A stretch of 64,000 bases of DNA from Smithella sp. (lineage in GTDB: Bacteria; Desulfobacterota; Syntrophia; Syntrophales; Smithellaceae). Shown piece after piece: positions 45,209-53,986 of the stretch. The stretch covers positions 1-64,000 of the forward strand of contig JAGPFC010000006.1 of assembly GCA_018056685.1 (NCBI GenBank), written 5' to 3'. The notes below the pieces were generated by a model. That model did no database searches and was not told the origin of the DNA. It worked only from the letters and a program-made list of their open reading frames with translations. A program made the position numbers and the translations under genes. Each line of letters starts with the position of its first letter. The first letter of the stretch is position 1.

Positions 45209-46384
45209 TTATTTGACAATTTTTTCTTCAGTCAATCTCAATATCTCTTCTTTTGTGTAACCGAGGCCTTCCAGGATTTCCGACGTGTGCATGCCCGCCG
45301 CGGGAGGCGGTGTATCTTTCTTGATCGTTGATTCAGAAAAAATAGCGGGGAACCCTCTGTATTTTATCTTACCTTCAGAGCCATGATTCATTTCGAACAC
45401 AGCGTCGCGGTATGCCATTTGGGGATCCGCATAGCTTTCCTCAACGGTATTTACCGGCCCGCAGGGAATGTCAGCCGCATTGAGCATGGCCAGCCATTCA
45501 TCAAGATTTCTCGTGAGGAACGCGTGTTTCAGAACAGTGGTAATTTCCTCTCGTTTCACGATTCTGTTGAATAGATCCAATCCCGCGAGGGGCCCCATGT
45601 CAATAATGGAACATAGTTTTTTCCAGAAGTGCTCTTCATGCACTATGCCGAGAGTGATGAACTTTTTGTCCCTGGTTTCGAAAAGACCATAATGAGGTAT
45701 GTAAAGGGATTCGCTCTGTTCCTGTCCCTGAAAGCCGGATAACAGGGAGGCGCTGACCCATGAGGAGGCACTGGCTGTCATGGATACGTCAATATATTGT
45801 CCGACGCCGGTTTTGCCTCTGTGAAGAAGAGCGGTAAGGATTGAGACGGCGGCAAACATGCTTCCTGCAATATCTGCAATCGGGATGGCCGGCATCCTAG
45901 GATATGCATTCAGGTCGCCCTCCAGACTTAACAGACCGGAATAACCCAGATAATTAATGTCGTGACCCGGCTTGTCTCTGTAAGGCCCATCCTGTCCGTA
46001 TCCGGTTATTGAACAATATATGATTTGAGGATTAATCTCTTTGATGACGTCATAATCAACATTTAATTTTTTGCATACGCCGGGGCGGAAACCTTCGAGG
46101 ATAACATCAGCCTTTTGAGCCATTTGGTGAAAGATTGTCTTTGCTTCAGATGATTTCAGGTTTAGAGAAACACTCTTTTTGTTTCGGTTAATGCCGTTGA
46201 AAAGAAAAGGCAGAAGTCGGGATTGGTCGCCACCTTCTATATTTTCGATCTTGATGACTTCGGCTCCCAAATCGGCAAGGAGCATTGAACAATATGGCCC
46301 CGGCACCTGGGTTGACAAATCCAGTATTCTTGTTCCTTCAAGCGATGGGCATCGCTTACTTATTTGATCTTTCTGAGACCGCAT
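45209..46384 (-). CDS. CaiB/BaiF family III CoA-transferase or alpha-methylacyl-CoA racemase
   Basis: A 391-residue family III enzyme. STQVPGPYCSMLLADLGAEV, VSLNLKSSEAKTIF, DVILEGFRPGV, YCSITGYGQDGPYRDKPGHD and INYLGYSGLLSL are all present. The combination GHDINYLGxSGLL with ILEGFRPGV fits alpha-methylacyl-CoA racemases more than CoA-transferases. It begins an operon with the HSD10-like SDR and the thiolase, which supports racemisation of 2-methylacyl-CoA before oxidation. No clear ribosome-binding site before ATG 46384. Confidence 0.85.
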   Translation of the reverse strand: MRSQKDQISKRCPSLEGTRILDLSTQVPGPYCSMLLADLGAEVIKIENIEGGDQSRLLPFLFNGINRNKKSVSLNLKSSEAKTIFHQMAQKADVILEGFRPGVCKKLNVDYDVIKEINPQIIYCSITGYGQDGPYRDKPGHDINYLGYSGLLSLEGDLNAYPRMPAIPIADIAGSMFAAVSILTALLHRGKTGVGQYIDVSMTASASSWVSASLLSGFQGQEQSESLYIPHYGLFETRDKKFITLGIVHEEHFWKKLCSIIDMGPLAGLDLFNRIVKREEITTVLKHAFLTRNLDEWLAMLNAADIPCGPVNTVEESYADPQMAYRDAVFEMNHGSEGKIKYRGFPAIFSESTIKKDTPPPAAGMHTSEILEGLGYTKEEILRLTEEKIVK

Positions 46385-46544
46385 TTTTCAGTGCCCATTC
46401 ATTGAGTAAATAATTTTGATGATGATTTTACCACATGTACAACAAGAGTTCAGCTACTTTATTAATCTACAAGCAAGATTGTATGATTGCCATGAGTGGT
46501 ACTTTGGGAAAGGAAACTTCAGGGGGCATGCGATGGCAAGAAGG

Positions 46545-46580
46545 ATAAAAATTGCGCGTCCTGTAAAACAGGACGCGCAA
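46545..46580 (-). terminator. Terminator of the propionyl-CoA synthetase gene
   Basis: Perfect 12-bp stem TTGCGCGTCCTG / CAGGACGCGCAA (46552-46563 and 46569-46580) with a 5-base loop, followed on the minus strand by TTTTTAT. Confidence 0.9.
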
Positions 46581-46597
46581 CGACAAACCGGGTAAAA

Positions 46598-48499
46598 TTA
46601 TTTCTTTCCGTAACCAATGGTCTTGGCGGCTTGAGCAATGATGTCCAGCACGGAAGGATCATCAATGGTGGAAGGCACCACATAATCCTTGCCGTCAACG
46701 ATTTTACGCATGGTGCTGCGCAGGGTTTTTCCTGAGCGCGTTTTCGGCAGAGCCTTCACCACCGCGGCTTCCTTGAAGCAGGCCAGTGCGCCCAGTTCGT
46801 TGCGCACCATCTGGACGAGTTCCTTGACGATATCGTCGGGATTGCGATCTACACCGGCTTTGAGCACGACAAATCCCACTGGAACCTGACCTTTAAGCTG
46901 ATCTTCCGCGCCGAAAACAGCGCATTCTGCAACATCCCTGTGCTTGGAAACTATTTCTTCCATCGCGCCGGTGGACAGGCGATGTCCCGCGACGTTGATG
47001 ACGTCGTCAATGCGTCCCATGATAAAGATGTAACCGTCCTCATCAAAACGTCCGCCGTCGCCGGTGACGTAATAGCCCGGTCTTTCCGTAACGTAATCCA
47101 GATAACGTTTGTCATCCTGCCACAGTGTGGGGAGACATCCCGGAGGCAGGGGAAGCTTGATGACCACGGAACCTTCTTCGCCGTTGGGAAGCGGATTGCC
47201 GTCACCATCCAGTATCTGCACATGATAGCCGGGAACCGGTTTTGTCGGAGAGCCCGCCTTAATGGGGAATTTTTCAATGCCCATGCAGTTGGCGGCGATG
47301 GGCCAGCCGGTTTCCGTCTGCCACCAGTGATCAACAACGGGAATCTTCAGCATGTCGCTGGCCCAGTGATAGGTGTCGGGGTCGAGACGTTCGCCGGCGA
47401 GGAAGAGATATCTGAGGCACTTGATATCGTATTTTTTCAGGTAATCGCCGTTTGGATCTTCCTTCTTGATCGCGCGGAAAGCTGTCGGCGCCGTAAACAA
47501 AACAGAAACGCCATGTTGAGAAATCACGCGCCAAAACGCGCCCGGGTCGGGTGTGCCGACCGGCTTGCCTTCATAAACAATCGTGGTGCAACCATAAAGG
47601 AGCGGCGCGTAAACAATGTAGGAATGGCCCACGACCCAGCCGACATCGGAGGCTGCCCAGAATACTTCACCCGGTTTGACATCATAAATATTTTTTAGAG
47701 ACCATTTCAGAGCGACAGCATGACCGCCGTTGTCGCGCATGACGCCTTTGGGTTTGCCGGTTGTACCGGACGTGTAAAGAATATACAGAGGATCGGTAGC
47801 CGCTACCGGTACGCAGGAAACGGCTTTCGCATCCTTGACCAGATCGTTCCAATCCAGATCGCGAGAGGCATCTAAATCCGCTTTTACCTGAGGGCGCTGA
47901 TATATGACGCATTTCTGAGGTTTGTGAGATGCGATTTTGATGGCTTCATCCAGCAGAGGTTTGTAGGGGATGGTCTTTTTGCCTTCAATGCCGCAGGATG
48001 CAGAAATAATAATTTTAGGCTTGGCATCGTCGATGCGAACAGCCAGTTCATTGGGAGCGAATCCGCCGAAGACAACAGAATGAACCGCGCCGATGCGGGC
48101 GCAGGAAAGCATCGCAACCAGGGCTTCCGGTATCATCGGCATATAGATGATAACCGTATCTCCTTTCTTGACGCCCAATGAACTGATGGCGCCGGCGAAC
48201 TTTGAAACTCTGTCCAGCAACTCCTTGTAGGTGATTTTTTGAACCGTGTCGGTTACCGGGCTGTCATAGATGATTGCCGCCTGGTCTCCTCGGCCTGATT
48301 CCACCTGATAGTCGAGCGCGTTGTAACACGTGTTTAATTCCCCGCCGGGAAACCAGCGATAGAAGGGTTTATTGCTGTCGTCGAGAACCTTGTCCCATTT
48401 TTTGTTCCAGACAACGTCTTCAGCCGCTTTACCCCAGAAAATATCCGGCTGGTTAATAGAGTGAGAAAACACGTCATCATACTTTAATGTATTGGCCAT
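46598..48499 (-). CDS. Propionyl-/acetyl-CoA synthetase (PrpE-like, AMP-forming)
   Basis: A 633-residue acyl-CoA synthetase. The start at 48499 (MANTLKYDD) gives the normal family length; the open frame further upstream passes through a terminator. Motifs: YILYTSGTTGKPKGV, WWQTETGWPI, GDGGRFDEDGYIFIMGRIDD, VINVAGHRLSTG and the C-terminal KTRSGKTLR, whose Lys is the catalytic and acetyl-regulated residue. The DIFWGKAAEDVVWNKKWDKV start and DNGGHAVALKWSL are closer to PrpE/ACSS3 propionyl-CoA synthetases than to Acs. A role in propionate activation fits a syntrophic lifestyle, but the chain-length preference is unproven. Confidence 0.88.
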   Translation of the reverse strand: MANTLKYDDVFSHSINQPDIFWGKAAEDVVWNKKWDKVLDDSNKPFYRWFPGGELNTCYNALDYQVESGRGDQAAIIYDSPVTDTVQKITYKELLDRVSKFAGAISSLGVKKGDTVIIYMPMIPEALVAMLSCARIGAVHSVVFGGFAPNELAVRIDDAKPKIIISASCGIEGKKTIPYKPLLDEAIKIASHKPQKCVIYQRPQVKADLDASRDLDWNDLVKDAKAVSCVPVAATDPLYILYTSGTTGKPKGVMRDNGGHAVALKWSLKNIYDVKPGEVFWAASDVGWVVGHSYIVYAPLLYGCTTIVYEGKPVGTPDPGAFWRVISQHGVSVLFTAPTAFRAIKKEDPNGDYLKKYDIKCLRYLFLAGERLDPDTYHWASDMLKIPVVDHWWQTETGWPIAANCMGIEKFPIKAGSPTKPVPGYHVQILDGDGNPLPNGEEGSVVIKLPLPPGCLPTLWQDDKRYLDYVTERPGYYVTGDGGRFDEDGYIFIMGRIDDVINVAGHRLSTGAMEEIVSKHRDVAECAVFGAEDQLKGQVPVGFVVLKAGVDRNPDDIVKELVQMVRNELGALACFKEAAVVKALPKTRSGKTLRSTMRKIVDGKDYVVPSTIDDPSVLDIIAQAAKTIGYGKK

Positions 48500-48605
48500 A
48501 ATACGTCCTTTATGTTTGGATTTTGTAAAGGCATAGCAGATTGAAAATGAGTTTGTCAAAGGAAAGATAAAAGATGATCCCCATTCGCTCTCGACAAGTC
48601 TCATA

Positions 48606-48635
48606 AAAAAACAGCCCTTAATCAGGGCTGTTTTT
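48606..48635 (-). terminator. Terminator after the 3-hydroxyacyl-CoA dehydrogenase gene
   Basis: ACAGCCCT (48611-48618) and AGGGCTGT (48624-48631) flanked by A5 and T5 tracts. It lies between the dehydrogenase stop and the synthetase start, in the minus-strand reading direction. Confidence 0.88.
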
Positions 48636-48678
48636 ATGTTCAAGACGTTTCAACGGGCTATCAAGAAGCCAGAAAAAA

Positions 48679-49839
48679 CTATTTCATCTGTTTAAAGGAA
48701 CCATCAACGACTTCGGGCTCAGGCTTGAAAATCTTAAGTCCGAAACGTGTGTGCAACTTGTTCAGCGTATCGGCCAACTGTGCCGGTTCCATGCCTGCGC
48801 CCAGGGCGAAAGGTCCGGCAAAGGCTCTCATGCAGTGAACCATTCCAGCATCGATATCTGCCGCGGAAGCTGCGATCTTCTCTTTGTAAACCCGAACCGC
48901 TTCATTGATCTGGATAGCCAGAAATTCCATGGGGCCGAAATCCTTAGACTGCTCAGAAGCATCGATCTTGGCCTTGCCGTTTTCCCAGGTGTAGATGCCC
49001 TGGCCACTCTTCATGCCAAGTTTTCCGCTGTCCAGCAGTTCCTGAAGCTTTTTGCCGGGTTTGTATTCCGGAGAAAGTGTTTCGGAATAATATTTGAGAG
49101 TATGATAGAAAACGTCAATACCGACGTAATCCGCGAGTTCAAATGGTCCCATGGGCATACCAGCCAGTGCCTTCATCACGGTGTCAATGCTGTCCGTCTT
49201 GATGCCTTGATCCAAAACGGCGCTGATCAGGGCCTGATTGGGTGCGCCGATACGGTTGACAATAAAGCCCGGGGCATCTTTGAGGACCTTGATGGGAACC
49301 TTGCCGATCTTCTTGGTCAGTTCGCAAAGCAGGTCGACGTTGGCATCGGAGGTCTGCTTGGCGTAAATCACTTCCACCCCTTTCATGACCGGTGCGGGAT
49401 TGAAGAAATGCATACCGAGAATCCGTTCAGGGTTTTTCCCGGCGGTGGCGATTTCGCTGATGCTCATAGTGGAGGTGTTGGATGCAAACAGCGCGTCAGC
49501 CGGAGCTGCGGCACATATTTCGGCACACACCGTTTTCTTCAGAGACATGATTTCGGGAACTGCTTCGATAATAACCTGAACGTCTTTGACCGCCTCGGCG
49601 TTGTTTAAAGACGTGGACAGGTTGCCAATCACCTCGGCCTTCTTTTCAGCAGTCATCTTGCCCTTGCTGACCAGAGTATCGAGACTCTTGTTGATGGTGG
49701 CCATGCCTTTGTCAATAAATTCCTGTTTAATGTCCACCATGACAGCCTTGATGCCGGCCTGCGCGCATACCTGGGCGATGCCGTTTCCCATAGCTCCTGA
49801 ACCGATTACCGCAATTTTTTTCACATCTTCCAATTTCAT
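48679..49839 (-). CDS. 3-hydroxyacyl-CoA dehydrogenase (HBD type, with extra C-terminal domain)
   Basis: A 386-residue NAD-dependent enzyme oxidising L-3-hydroxyacyl-CoA. The N-terminal NAD site VIGSGAMGNGIAQVCAQAG, the catalytic HFFNPAPVMKGVEVI (His) and LKDAPGFIVNRI are all present. Standard HBD proteins are about 280 residues. This one has about 100 more at the C-terminus, reading FLAIQINEAVRVYKEKIAAS and DAGMVHCMRAFAGPFALGAG, like a second 3HCDH C-terminal domain. This arrangement occurs in other anaerobic acyl-CoA degraders. GGAG precedes the start. It forms its own transcription unit. Confidence 0.92.
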   Translation of the reverse strand: MKLEDVKKIAVIGSGAMGNGIAQVCAQAGIKAVMVDIKQEFIDKGMATINKSLDTLVSKGKMTAEKKAEVIGNLSTSLNNAEAVKDVQVIIEAVPEIMSLKKTVCAEICAAAPADALFASNTSTMSISEIATAGKNPERILGMHFFNPAPVMKGVEVIYAKQTSDANVDLLCELTKKIGKVPIKVLKDAPGFIVNRIGAPNQALISAVLDQGIKTDSIDTVMKALAGMPMGPFELADYVGIDVFYHTLKYYSETLSPEYKPGKKLQELLDSGKLGMKSGQGIYTWENGKAKIDASEQSKDFGPMEFLAIQINEAVRVYKEKIAASAADIDAGMVHCMRAFAGPFALGAGMEPAQLADTLNKLHTRFGLKIFKPEPEVVDGSFKQMK

Positions 49840-50252
49840 AGTAATTCTCCTTCTTATTTTATTTTTGATAAGACTTCATGCAGCAATGCTTTTTACGGTG
49901 GGCGGAGTATAGGAAATTGAACGCTGAACTGTCAAGCAAAAAAGGCACTTCTTGCTTTAAATTTTAGTTTTTATTCCGATTCTGAGAAAACAAGAATTCA
50001 ATGTTTTTTTATAAGTTGGTATGATGTGGATAAATTTTTATGCACAGTGTGAAGTGTTTTTCGCATATCATGATAAAATTTTTCATGATCAAGAAGAACT
50101 CTTTTTTAAAACTTAATAAATACAAGTTATTTTGATGAGCTAAAATATATATTTCTCTGGCATGGATTGTGCTAGTCATTTGATAATTTAGTCATTGTCA
50201 GAATAAAAATTTTAAGATAAATTTGCGCCTCTTTAAGGAGGTGTTGGGATGA
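49840..50252. promoter_or_regulatory. Long AT-rich intergenic region with a candidate promoter for the FAS-like operon
   Basis: About 410 bp without a gene, between divergent units. The best promoter match for the operon is TTGTCA (50195-50200), a 17-base spacer, TAAATT (50218-50223), which is a weak -10. AAGGAGG at 50235-50241 precedes fabD. Nothing else recognisable was seen. Confidence 0.4.
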
Positions 50253-51203
50253 ATGAAAGATAATAAGAAAATTGCAGTTGTTTTTCCCGGTCAGGGTTCT
50301 CAGAGGCCGGGCATGGGAAAGGATTTTTATGAACAGATGCCTGTGTGTCGGCAGACTTTTGATGAAGCCGCCGCAGCGCTGGGCTGGGATGTTGCGGCAA
50401 TGTGTTTTGGTGAAGATGAAAGACTGAATCTTACCGAGTTTACGCAACCCTGCATTGTCACGACGGAAATATGCATGCTGCGCGGACTGCATGAACGCTA
50501 TGGTTTTGTGCCGGATTATTTCGGCGGTCATTCGCTGGGTGAATTTACCGCGTTGGTTGCCGCAGGGGCATTGCCGCTGGCAGACACGTTGAAAATCGTC
50601 CAGGCGCGCGGTAAATTAATGCAGGAAGCCGTTCCGGTGGGCGTTGGCGGCATGGCGGCGGTGATTGCTGAAAACATCGATGTCGATATGTTGAAAAAAA
50701 ACCTTGAGGGCCTGAATGCCGGTGTCGCCAATATCAATTCCGCCAATCAGGTGGTCATCAGCGGTGAACTGAAGGCTGTTGATGAAGCGGAAAAACGTCT
50801 GACGGAAAATTTTCCGGCAGAGAAAAGTTTTCGCTTCATTCGCTTGAACGTCAGCGCGCCTTTCCACAGCCGTTTGATGAAAACCATCGAAGGCCGGTTT
50901 GCCGAAACCCTGGAGAAATACGGCAGTCAGTTAAACGCGCAAAACGCAGACAGAGTTACGTCGAATTTTACCGGCGGTTTTCATCGGGCGGATGCTCAAG
51001 AGGTAAAACAGAATCTGATCAACCAAATCAGCAATACCGTAAATTGGCGCGGAAACATGCAGGCGATTGCGACGGAGGCACAGGAAGTCTATGAAGTGGG
51101 ACCGGGCCGTCCGCTGCGCGATTTTTTCAAGACGATCGGAGTGACCTGTCAGTCTGTTACCGGGTTGAATACAGCGGAAAAGATTTTTAAAACTTCAACC
51201 TGA
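50253..51203 (+). CDS. fabD: Malonyl-CoA:ACP transacylase
   Basis: Transfers the malonyl group from CoA to ACP for chain extension (316 residues). VVFPGQGSQRPGMGKDFYEQ, the active-site GHSLGE (Ser94), the QARGKLMQ segment whose Arg binds the malonyl carboxylate, and NVSAPFHS with the second catalytic His are all present. Start at ATG 50253, 11 bases from AAGGAGG. An ATG at 50249 leads to a 4-codon dead end. It opens a run of acyl-chain genes, so it is likely dedicated to that pathway or shared with it. Confidence 0.93.
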   Translation: MKDNKKIAVVFPGQGSQRPGMGKDFYEQMPVCRQTFDEAAAALGWDVAAMCFGEDERLNLTEFTQPCIVTTEICMLRGLHERYGFVPDYFGGHSLGEFTALVAAGALPLADTLKIVQARGKLMQEAVPVGVGGMAAVIAENIDVDMLKKNLEGLNAGVANINSANQVVISGELKAVDEAEKRLTENFPAEKSFRFIRLNVSAPFHSRLMKTIEGRFAETLEKYGSQLNAQNADRVTSNFTGGFHRADAQEVKQNLINQISNTVNWRGNMQAIATEAQEVYEVGPGRPLRDFFKTIGVTCQSVTGLNTAEKIFKTST

Positions 51204-51247
51204 TTCATTAAAATTCAAAGCGATTCATTCGCGAAGGAGAAAATATT

Positions 51248-52660
51248 TTGAACAAGATGGAAAATAAAAAAAATCCCCTGAAAATTCAGGATAATACTTT
51301 TCGCGACGGGCATCAGTCGATCTATGCGACAAGAATGCGCACAGAAGATATGATCCCCATAGCCGAAGAAATGGATAATTGCGGTTTCCACGCGATGGAA
51401 GTCTGGGGTGGGGCCACGTTTGACACCATGCACCGTTTTTTGGATGAAGATCCCTGGATGCGTCCGAAGATTTTGAAAAAATACATCAAGAAAACGCCTT
51501 TTGCCATGCTGCTCCGCGGCCAGAATCTTGTCGGCTATCGTCATTATGCCGATGATGTGGTGCGCGCTTTTGTGGACAAGGCCTGCGAAATCGGCATTGA
51601 TGTTTTCCGTTGTTTTGACGCGCTGAATGATTTCCGCAATATGGAGTCCTGCGCGGAGAGAATTAAGGCCAACGGCAAGCAGTTTCAGGGAGCCCTCTGT
51701 TATTCGCTGACCGATGTCCGTCTGGGTGGAGAAGTATACAACGTGGACTATTACGTCCGGAAGGCCAAAGAACTTGTACAAATGGGCGCGGACGCGATTT
51801 GCATCAAAGACATGGGCGGCATTATGTCTCCTTTTGACGCCTATGATCTGGTTTCGGCCATCAAGAAGGAAATTCATCTGCCGCTGCATCTGCATTCCCA
51901 TTACACCAGCGGCATGGCGTCGATGACGTATTTAAAAGCCATAGAAGCCGGTGTGGATGTGGTGGACACATGTCTTGCGCCCTTCGCGCTCAGAACGTCC
52001 ATGCCCGCTATCGAGCCGATCGTGGCGGCCCTGCAGGGGACGGAGCGTGAAACCGGAATTGATTTAAACAAGATACTCGTGCTTGGCGAGCATCTGGAAA
52101 GCATCGCGCCGAAGTACAACACACATCTGGCCACGCATAAACTTTCAATCATCGATAATGGCGTGCTGGCGCACCAGATTCCCGGTGGCATGATTTCCAA
52201 TCTGACCACCCAGCTCAAAGAAATGAACGCGCTGGACAGGCTCGGAGAAATTTACAAAGAAGTCGTGCAGACGCGCAGGGACATGGGGTCTCCGCCGCTG
52301 GTTACACCTGTATCACAGATTATCGGTGCGCAGGCTGTTCTCAACGTTTTGTTCGGTCGTTATGTCCGGGTTTCCAATCAGTTAAAAGATCTGGTTCTCG
52401 GTCTTTACGGAAAAACGCCGATGCCGATTGATGCGGAACTGACGAAAAAGATATTGAAGAATTACAAGCGCGGACAGGAGCCGATAGCCGGAAGACCTGC
52501 TGATCATCTGGAACCTGAGATTGAGGCGGCGAAAAAAGCCATGGGGGATCTGGCCCGCAGTGATGAAGATGTGCTGGCGTATATCTTATATCCGGTGACC
52601 ATGACCAAGTTTTTACAGAAGAAGTATGGGATAGAACCGCTGAAGCAAGCGGAAGCATAA
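51248..52660 (+). CDS. Biotin-dependent carboxyltransferase subunit (PycB/OadA/transcarboxylase 5S-like), no biotinyl domain
   Basis: A 470-residue HMG-lyase-fold carboxyltransferase. FRDGHQSIYATRMRTEDM, EVWGGATFDTMHRFL, ICIKDMGGIMSP (catalytic/metal Lys-Asp) and LPLHLHSHYTSGMASMTYL (metal His pair) are diagnostic. Pyruvate carboxylase B and oxaloacetate decarboxylase alpha often carry a C-terminal biotinyl domain. Here the protein ends before one, so biotin must sit on a separate carrier, not found in the window. TTG 51248 is the likely start, with AAGGAG 8 bases upstream. Its place between fabD and the FAS-like genes suggests supply of carboxylated extender, but a general anaplerotic role is equally possible. 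Confidence 0.88.
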   Translation: MNKMENKKNPLKIQDNTFRDGHQSIYATRMRTEDMIPIAEEMDNCGFHAMEVWGGATFDTMHRFLDEDPWMRPKILKKYIKKTPFAMLLRGQNLVGYRHYADDVVRAFVDKACEIGIDVFRCFDALNDFRNMESCAERIKANGKQFQGALCYSLTDVRLGGEVYNVDYYVRKAKELVQMGADAICIKDMGGIMSPFDAYDLVSAIKKEIHLPLHLHSHYTSGMASMTYLKAIEAGVDVVDTCLAPFALRTSMPAIEPIVAALQGTERETGIDLNKILVLGEHLESIAPKYNTHLATHKLSIIDNGVLAHQIPGGMISNLTTQLKEMNALDRLGEIYKEVVQTRRDMGSPPLVTPVSQIIGAQAVLNVLFGRYVRVSNQLKDLVLGLYGKTPMPIDAELTKKILKNYKRGQEPIAGRPADHLEPEIEAAKKAMGDLARSDEDVLAYILYPVTMTKFLQKKYGIEPLKQAEA

Positions 52661-52697
52661 AAACACTATAAAAGAGAGTTGCCGAATTACAAACTGA

Positions 52698-52734
52698 GTT
52701 CCTTTTTTGAATGGCGAAAGTTCATCAAAGGAAC
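52698..52734. other. Inverted repeat upstream of the acyl-CoA dehydrogenase
   Basis: GTTCCTTT (52698-52705) and AAAGGAAC (52727-52734) form an 8-bp stem in the 126-bp gap between the carboxyltransferase and dehydrogenase genes. It could be a weak terminator or an operator and may separate fabD/carboxyltransferase from the downstream run. Confidence 0.35.
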
Positions 52735-52786
52735 GAGAGGGTAAGTTTGTCCTGGAAAATAAATAAATTAAGTAATGGGATATATT

Positions 52787-53986
52787 ATGGATTTTAACTT
52801 AAGCGAAAGTCAGTTGTCGTATTTGGATACCGTCCGCAGGTTTGTAAAAAATGAAATAACGCCGCGAATTCTGGAAATGGAAAAGGAGCACGTCTTCCCC
52901 TGGGAGATCATCAACAAGGCTTGGAAAACCGGCTTGATCAATTTGAGCATCCCGGAATCCGTTCGGGGTTATGAAATCGATGCCTTTACGTCCGCTTTGA
53001 TTGTCGAAGAACTTTCCTACGGCGATACAGGCATTGCTACTTCGGCCATGTGCAACGACTTGGCCAATGTGGTTATCGGTCTTCACGGCACGGAAGAACA
53101 GAGGAATCTATTCCTGAAACCTTTTGTCGAGAAACCGATTTTAGCTTCTTTCTGCCTGACCGAGCCGAATGCGGGATCGGACAATTCAATGATGACCAGC
53201 TTCATCAACAAAAAGGATGATGGCAATTACGTATTAAACGGTTCCAAGTGCTTTATCACCAACGCATCCTACGCTTCACAATTCACGGTTCTCTGCAAGG
53301 TCGGCAAACCAACCGGTAATTTCATGGCCTGTGTGATTGTCCCCGTGGAGCATGTCACGTCATCTGAGATTCCCGACATCGGAACATCAACCAGAGAAAT
53401 TAACGTTCCGGCAGGTGGAAAGATCATCATCGGCAAGCCGGAGGACAAACTGGGACAGCGGCTTTCCAATACAGCCAGCGTGACCTTTGAAGACGTCGTC
53501 GTTTCTCCAAACCAGATTATCGGCGACCGGCGTCTGGGCTTCAAGTACATTGTTGATGTTCTGGATTACGCCCGCCCGATGGTGGCCGCCATCGGGCTGG
53601 GGCTGGCCAAACGAGCCTTTGATGTAACCCTCGAATACACGCGGGAAAGAAAACAGTTCGGCAGCCGAATCTGCGATCTTCCCGTGGCCCGGGAGATGCT
53701 CACCACGATGTGGAAAAAAGTCGAACTGGCCGAGATGGCCCTGTTCAAAGCGATTTTTAAGATTCAGGAAAAAGCCGGGGATGCCGGACTTTATGCCTCG
53801 CTGGCCAAGAACACCGCCGCTGAAGCGGCTATCTTTTGTTCCACAGAAGGACTGCACCTGCACGGCGGTTACGGTTTTACCACGGAGTACGAAATTTCCA
53901 AGCTGGCGCGCGATGCTCACATTATCGATATTTATGAAGGTGTCCGGGAAGTTCAAAATATGATTATCGGACGGGAGATTGTATAA
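52787..53986 (+). CDS. Acyl-CoA (or acyl-ACP) dehydrogenase within the FAS-like cluster
   Basis: A 399-residue acyl-CoA dehydrogenase-fold flavoprotein from ATG 52787. It has LTEPNAGSDNSMMTSFIN, YVLNGSKCFITNASYA, YTRERKQFGSRICDLPVARE, GGYGFTTEYEISKLARDAHI and IYEGVREVQNMIIGREI with the catalytic-base Glu. It lacks the two departures seen in the pair at 18226-20543. Its stop overlaps the KAS III start by one base, so it belongs to the biosynthetic run. It could desaturate an acyl-ACP or, working in reverse, act as the enoyl reductase that the cluster otherwise lacks. Both are inferences. Confidence 0.88.
   Translation: MDFNLSESQLSYLDTVRRFVKNEITPRILEMEKEHVFPWEIINKAWKTGLINLSIPESVRGYEIDAFTSALIVEELSYGDTGIATSAMCNDLANVVIGLHGTEEQRNLFLKPFVEKPILASFCLTEPNAGSDNSMMTSFINKKDDGNYVLNGSKCFITNASYASQFTVLCKVGKPTGNFMACVIVPVEHVTSSEIPDIGTSTREINVPAGGKIIIGKPEDKLGQRLSNTASVTFEDVVVSPNQIIGDRRLGFKYIVDVLDYARPMVAAIGLGLAKRAFDVTLEYTRERKQFGSRICDLPVAREMLTTMWKKVELAEMALFKAIFKIQEKAGDAGLYASLAKNTAAEAAIFCSTEGLHLHGGYGFTTEYEISKLARDAHIIDIYEGVREVQNMIIGREIV

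Noticed and set aside
46940..47698. Plus-strand open frame of about 250 codons opposite the propionyl-CoA synthetase
   Set aside because: Shadow of the real gene's codon pattern; no recognisable protein features.
48500..48643. N-terminal extension of the propionyl-CoA synthetase from 48643
   Set aside because: It would run through a clear terminator and lacks homology; the start at 48499 matches the family.
48751..49608. Plus-strand open frame of about 285 codons opposite the 3-hydroxyacyl-CoA dehydrogenase
   Set aside because: Antisense shadow with biased composition and no start signal.
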